Source: CAYHZL01 sp964361075 (GTDB lineage Bacteria > Bacteroidota > Ignavibacteria > UBA10030 > UBA8401). From it: DNA of 10,497 nucleotides. Position 1 is the first letter of the stretch. Each line of letters begins with the position of its first letter. The position numbers were made by a program, and so were the translations under genes. The DNA lies in assembly GCA_964361075.1 (NCBI GenBank), contig CAYHZL010000125.1:1-10497 (forward strand), given 5' to 3'. A model generated the notes under the pieces. It saw only the letters and a list, made by a program, of their open reading frames with translations, ran no database searches and had not been told where the DNA came from. Below are positions 6,666-10,497 of this stretch, piece by piece.

Positions 6666-7904
6666 ATGCGTTCATTTTTTACCGCTATGTATGTTTTTCT
6701 TGTACTGTTTATCACCCCTCTTTTTTCACAAACTCCAACGTTAAAACCAAATGCTGCTACAATTCAGGATGTGAATTGGGCAGGAACATTGTATGCAGGA
6801 AGTCTCGGTCCAATTATTCCTACAATCGGATTATCGGCAGATGCATTATCATCAGCGTTCTATTTGAAAAGTGATGTTGCAAAATATAAATCAGGTATTG
6901 ATGCACTTCACGCTCGAGGAATGAAATATTGGATGAACATTGATTTTACCGTGCCGGAAATAAGCCCAAATAAAATTGTTGCCGATGGACAGGGAATCAC
7001 AGATACATTGTTTGGCGCTTCATACGATTTCGATGGAACTTTAGTGCATGGATTAGGCGGCGGATACGAACGCAATCCGGGAAGACCGGCGTGGAGAAAT
7101 TATATTATAGAGTGTATGAAAAGAGGAATTGATGCCGGCGCTGATGGCTCACAATCCGATGGCGGCGGCGGATTATTTCATCTCTCTTTCGATTCGGATG
7201 ATCTTCAGGCATTCAAAGATTATGTAACCGCCAATAGTATTAACACTGCAGATTGGAATCCTGCAGCACAAACATATCTTGCGTATTTAAAATCAAAAGG
7301 TTTTACAAAAGCTCAGATGGATTTTAATTTGAACGATGAAGGTTCATACGGTACTGGTTCTCCGCCGCTTGCACGGCAGTGGATTCAATTTAAAGCATCG
7401 CAAATTTTAAAGGCGTGGAAAAATATTTCCGATAGTGCAAAAGCATACGCACAAACGAAGGGAAAAGATTTTACAATTCTTACGAACAATCCAAGTTTCG
7501 GATTCATCACCGGTTTTGCAACATTCAATATAGATTATTCCGGCGGCGAATATTTTGATTGGGAAAATGCAAGCCGGTATCCGTTGTTTGGAAGCACGAC
7601 AGTAATTCATAAACTGATTCAATCATTAGGGAAGCGACATACGTTGTGGACTTCACCGACCGACGATGGCGGCGGCGCGAAATGGAATACGCAACAGCAA
7701 ATTGAAACTAACTTGCATGCCGTTGTTGAAGCATACGCCAGCGGCGGGTTAGCTGGAATGGGATATCCGCAGCAAATAACGTCTCCCACTTTTTTATTGA
7801 TTCAAAAACAGCGCGATGTATTGAATAAAATGAATCCGTACGGAGAGGTGGGTATTTTCTTTTCGTATGCAAATTCTATGGAAGTTCTACTCCCTATAGA
7901 TTGA
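6666..7904 (+). CDS. Secreted TIM-barrel glycosidase-like protein, N-terminal part of a split gene
   Basis: A 412-residue frame starting at ATG 6666 with AGGAG 8 nt upstream. Residues 1-21 are a Sec signal peptide (hydrophobic YVFLVLFITPLF, cleavage near Ser21-Gln22). The rest looks like a (beta/alpha)8 glycosidase-like barrel: 'HARGMKYWMNID' resembles strand 2, 'GIDAGADGSQSDGGGG' (Asp160, Asp165) resembles the strand-4 segment that often carries an acid, followed by 'NLNDEGSYG' (Glu225), 'GGEYFDWEN' (Glu295, Asp298, Glu300), 'TSPTDDGGG' and 'YASGGLAGMGYP'. I cannot assign a GH family, and which acids are catalytic is unknown. The frame stops abruptly after 'GIFFSYANSMEVLLPID'. The next frame overlaps this stop by 4 nt and supplies the accessory domains and the T9SS sorting signal, which this part lacks, while the next part lacks a signal peptide. 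The two are best read as one frameshifted gene of about 1,200 residues. Confidence 0.8.
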   Translation: MRSFFTAMYVFLVLFITPLFSQTPTLKPNAATIQDVNWAGTLYAGSLGPIIPTIGLSADALSSAFYLKSDVAKYKSGIDALHARGMKYWMNIDFTVPEISPNKIVADGQGITDTLFGASYDFDGTLVHGLGGGYERNPGRPAWRNYIIECMKRGIDAGADGSQSDGGGGLFHLSFDSDDLQAFKDYVTANSINTADWNPAAQTYLAYLKSKGFTKAQMDFNLNDEGSYGTGSPPLARQWIQFKASQILKAWKNISDSAKAYAQTKGKDFTILTNNPSFGFITGFATFNIDYSGGEYFDWENASRYPLFGSTTVIHKLIQSLGKRHTLWTSPTDDGGGAKWNTQQQIETNLHAVVEAYASGGLAGMGYPQQITSPTFLLIQKQRDVLNKMNPYGEVGIFFSYANSMEVLLPID

Positions 7905-10264
7905 AAAGTAAATCTGATGTTGCATTAACGTGGAGTGTGATAACAGGGGTACAACAAATATATCAAGTTGAAGTATGGCGTAATGCTGAATTTAACGGAA
8001 CACCATTTTTAAATACACCCAACACGCCTTTGTCTCAGCAAAAAATTACTGCTTCGGCAAATTGGAAAAGAGTTGTCTATGCAACTGTATCAAGTGCGGC
8101 AACCGTTTATACAATTCTTGGCAGCCAGCTCAGTGATAGTATCGCATACGTTGCACGCGTGCGCATAATAAATAGTCCTGATACTTCAAGCTGGGCAACT
8201 ATTCCGTTCTATCGAAACTCGCCGCCACAAGCGCCTTCAGACCCAATTACATTCATCCGTTCTCAAAACGATCTTGAGTACACGGGTATAGCCGGCGCCG
8301 ATACTGCTACATTTCCAATTTTTAAATGGTGGAAGACAACAGATTTTGAATTGGATACATTAACTTATGGCTTTGTGGTGTATACAGACAGTCTCACTAA
8401 TAATTCTGATTCGACAAAAGCGAAAACACTTATTGCAACACAATTACGAATTCGCAAATGGATTGGCAGTGGTGATACATATAAGGACACGTTGAAAACT
8501 TCTCTTGCGGCGTATGAAAATTACGGAATTTGGTGGAAAGCAATTGCAACCGATGGCGTTGATACAAGTGCTGGAAGTGAATGGGGGAGATACTTGCTTG
8601 ATGCAAAAAATGAAGCGCCAAATTCATTTGATCTTATCGCGCCTGCAAATGGAAATGCAGCCGGTGTAAGTCCGCAGTTCGTGTGGAAAAATAATGGTGA
8701 CCCGGATCCGTTTACAGGAAAAACATTCATCATTCAGAAAGTAGAAATCTGGGCGGATACAGCAGTATCATTTACTTCATCCAATCTGAAAAAATTTTCT
8801 TACCTCACGCAAGATAAGCCCGAAATAAAAAATGATACAATAAAGCTGACTGTTGATCAAACCTTACTGAATCATAAAAGGTATTTCTGGAAAGTAAACA
8901 TGTTTGATTACGGCAGAGATGCAAATATTGGTTTTTCCGTACCGCTTTCGCGCGTTAGTAACCAAACGTGGAGTGTGTACACGGACAACGGAACAAATGC
9001 AGCACCGTCAGTTCCTTCGCTTATTAGTCCGCTCAACAACGAAGTAGTACAATCTTCGTTGCTTAAATTTCTCTGGAAGAAATCTGTTGATGCAGAAAAT
9101 GATTCAATTTTTTATTCAGTTCGCATAGCAAGCGATGAAAATATGTCAAGCGTTCTTGCAACGAAGACGGATATTACAAACAGCGGCGATACCGTAAATA
9201 TATCGTTGAGCGATATTCTGGGTGTTGTTACTCTCACGCAAGGAAAAACGTACTACTGGGATGTGCGAGCAAATGATCGATTCGGCGGTGTCTCTCAATT
9301 CTCGCAGATAAAGGGAAAATTTTTCTATGATGCAAAAGCAAATACAAGTCCGACAATAACATCACATGCGGATACACTTGCCTACGAAGACTCGTTATAC
9401 AAGTATCAAGCTGTTGCGAACGAACCGGATCAAGGAGACAGCGTGGTGTATTCGTTAACGTTATCACCGGCGTGGCTTTCTATTTCAAAATCAGGATTGG
9501 TGAGCGGTGTTCCCAAAGCATTGAATCTTGGTGATACAGCATTTGTTTTGTATGCAACAGATATGCACGGTGCTTCGGATATGCAGATTGTGAAACTTCA
9601 CGTGGTGCATGTGAATCATCCGCCGACGCCGGCACGCTTATTTACACCGGCTAAAAATGATACAGTTGTTCTTACTCTACAATTCAATCCGCTCCAGTTT
9701 GTGTGGAGGAAAAGTGTTGATGCGGATACCGTGTTTGTGAAAGATACACTGCGTTACATTCTCACTTTGAAAGGAAGCAATGTTGATACAACTGTGCTGG
9801 TGAAAATTGATACGACAATCAAAATTGATATTGCTAAAAAGTTAACACTATCTTCATTCTATACGTGGACAATAAAAACATTTGATGGTCTTGCAACAGT
9901 TGCATCGCCGGACACGTTTGCATTCTTTATCAAATCAGGAACGAGTGGTGTCTCTGACAATGCATCGGAAATTCCAAAAGAATTTTCTCTCGCTCAGAAT
10001 TTTCCAAATCCATTTAACCCGACAACGACGATACAGTTTGGTTTACCAAAACGAAGCAATGTTGAACTGTATATGTACGATCTGTTAGGGAAGGAAATTA
10101 TGTCAGTTGTTTTTGGTCCTCTTGATGCAGGATTTCATAGTTATATGTGGAATGCAAGTGCTTTTTCGAGTGGAATATATTTCTATCGTTTGATTGCAAA
10201 GGCGATGGATGACGACAAGAAACAACTCTTCATCATGACAAAAAAATTAATATTGATGAAGTAA
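7901..10264 (+). CDS. C-terminal part of the split gene: Fn3/Ig-like domains plus T9SS sorting domain
   Basis: Counted from TTG 7901 this frame encodes 787 residues, but the same frame is open from 7829 and no convincing start or Shine-Dalgarno site is present, so it is probably the continuation of the preceding gene. It has no signal peptide. Visible modules: Fn3-like domain (about 1-110, 'VALTWSVITG...YQVEVWR'), a second around 115-235, a third from 239 ('APNSFDLIAPANG...FVWKNNGDPD'), a fourth from 367 ('APSVPSLISPLNN...YYWDVRANDRFGG'), a putative-Ig/cadherin-like domain (481-571, 'WLSISKSGLVSGVP', ending 'VNHPP'), another Fn3-like domain to about 690, and a type A T9SS C-terminal domain (696-787) with 'NFPNPFNPTTTIQFGLP', 'YDLLGKE', 'SGIYFYRL' and a final 'KKLILMK'. 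The protein would be secreted across the outer membrane by T9SS; the Fn3/Ig modules probably act as spacers or in binding (inference). Confidence 0.8.
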   Translation: MKSKSDVALTWSVITGVQQIYQVEVWRNAEFNGTPFLNTPNTPLSQQKITASANWKRVVYATVSSAATVYTILGSQLSDSIAYVARVRIINSPDTSSWATIPFYRNSPPQAPSDPITFIRSQNDLEYTGIAGADTATFPIFKWWKTTDFELDTLTYGFVVYTDSLTNNSDSTKAKTLIATQLRIRKWIGSGDTYKDTLKTSLAAYENYGIWWKAIATDGVDTSAGSEWGRYLLDAKNEAPNSFDLIAPANGNAAGVSPQFVWKNNGDPDPFTGKTFIIQKVEIWADTAVSFTSSNLKKFSYLTQDKPEIKNDTIKLTVDQTLLNHKRYFWKVNMFDYGRDANIGFSVPLSRVSNQTWSVYTDNGTNAAPSVPSLISPLNNEVVQSSLLKFLWKKSVDAENDSIFYSVRIASDENMSSVLATKTDITNSGDTVNISLSDILGVVTLTQGKTYYWDVRANDRFGGVSQFSQIKGKFFYDAKANTSPTITSHADTLAYEDSLYKYQAVANEPDQGDSVVYSLTLSPAWLSISKSGLVSGVPKALNLGDTAFVLYATDMHGASDMQIVKLHVVHVNHPPTPARLFTPAKNDTVVLTLQFNPLQFVWRKSVDADTVFVKDTLRYILTLKGSNVDTTVLVKIDTTIKIDIAKKLTLSSFYTWTIKTFDGLATVASPDTFAFFIKSGTSGVSDNASEIPKEFSLAQNFPNPFNPTTTIQFGLPKRSNVELYMYDLLGKEIMSVVFGPLDAGFHSYMWNASAFSSGIYFYRLIAKAMDDDKKQLFIMTKKLILMK

Positions 10265-10325
10265 ACCGCAGCATTATCTTGTATAGATTTTTCGTAACTA
10301 CTCAGCGTGGAAAATTATAAATTCG

Positions 10326-10339
10326 TTCGCCGCGGCGAA
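10326..10339. terminator. GC-rich palindrome after the last gene, possible terminator
   Basis: TTCGCCGCGGCGAA is a perfect 14-bp palindrome 61 nt after the stop codon. As RNA it could form a 5-bp stem with a CGCG loop, followed by pyrimidine-rich sequence (TAACTTACTCTTTGCTTTTCC) rather than a clean T-run. A terminator role is possible; a dyad protein-binding site is the alternative. Confidence 0.35.
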
Positions 10340-10388
10340 TAACTTACTCTTTGCTTTTCCACTTTTGTAAACACGACCCCCTCTCTTT

Positions 10389-10440
10389 CTCTCCCCCTGT
10401 TAGGGGGAGAGGACATATTCCCTCCCCTAAAATGGGAGGG
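10389..10440. repeat. Two adjacent hairpins, likely intergenic repeat or terminator
   Basis: CTCTCCCCCT (10389-10398) pairs perfectly with AGGGGGAGAG (10402-10411) around the loop GTT. Immediately after, CCCTCCC (10420-10426) pairs with GGGAGGG (10434-10440) around CTAAAAT. The two stems share a pyrimidine-then-purine design and look like duplicated modules of an intergenic repeat. No T-run follows either stem. Apart from these and the palindrome at 10326, I see nothing in 10265-10497. Confidence 0.6.
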
Positions 10441-10497
10441 ACAAAGGGCAATGCAGTCAACTTAAGAGAGGTATGGTAGGACAAACATTCTTGTTTG

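Noticed and set aside
7850..7904. Programmed -1 frameshifting joining the two halves of the secreted protein
   Set aside because: No in-frame slippery heptamer is visible; runs such as ATTTTCTTTTC do not fit X-XXY-YYZ in the upstream frame. An ordinary mutation or sequencing indel is simpler.

Overview
The window looks like part of a chromosome from a T9SS-encoding Bacteroidota-type bacterium, most likely the Ignavibacteria / Kryptonia / Kapabacteria side rather than Bacteroidia. Three things point there: a type IX secretion sorting domain of the 'NFPNPFNPTTTI' kind at the end of the last gene, a DUF6660-like small protein beside a heavy-metal RND operon, and clear purine-rich Shine-Dalgarno sites before most genes, which Bacteroidia and Flavobacteriia usually lack. 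The placement is inference.

Layout, all genes on the + strand. (1) 1-55: the right half of an intergenic palindromic repeat. (2) 106-6106: a four-gene heavy-metal efflux operon made of a cysteine-rich DUF6660-like small protein, a CzcC/TolC-type outer-membrane channel, a CzcB-type lipoprotein adaptor and a CzcA-type HME-RND pump. Together the last three would span the envelope and expel divalent metal cations; the small protein is a frequent but uncharacterised neighbour of such operons. (3) 6107-6665: a gene-free stretch holding two short mobile-element-like repeats and a candidate promoter. (4) 6666-10264: one large secreted multidomain protein (signal peptide, TIM-barrel glycosidase-like domain, Fn3/Ig-like repeats, T9SS sorting domain), which in this sequence is broken into two overlapping reading frames by an apparent frameshift near 7850-7900. 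(5) 10265-10497: no gene; three palindromes that may be terminators or another intergenic repeat.

The most notable result is in the non-coding DNA. Two elements (1731-1869 and 6415-6568) share 13-bp terminal inverted repeats (CTGATGTTGCGCA type) and related palindromic interiors, and each is flanked by its own perfect 7-bp direct repeat (TGAATAA; TTAATAT). They are therefore recently mobile MITE-like elements. One sits inside the efflux operon exactly after the czcC stop codon; removing it restores a 20-nt czcC-czcB gap. A third element (6123-6307) has different 17-bp terminal repeats, a 4-bp TTTA duplication and a perfect 14-bp hairpin, yet carries a similar CACGGATT-rich core. I see no new protein-based defence or other system in the window.
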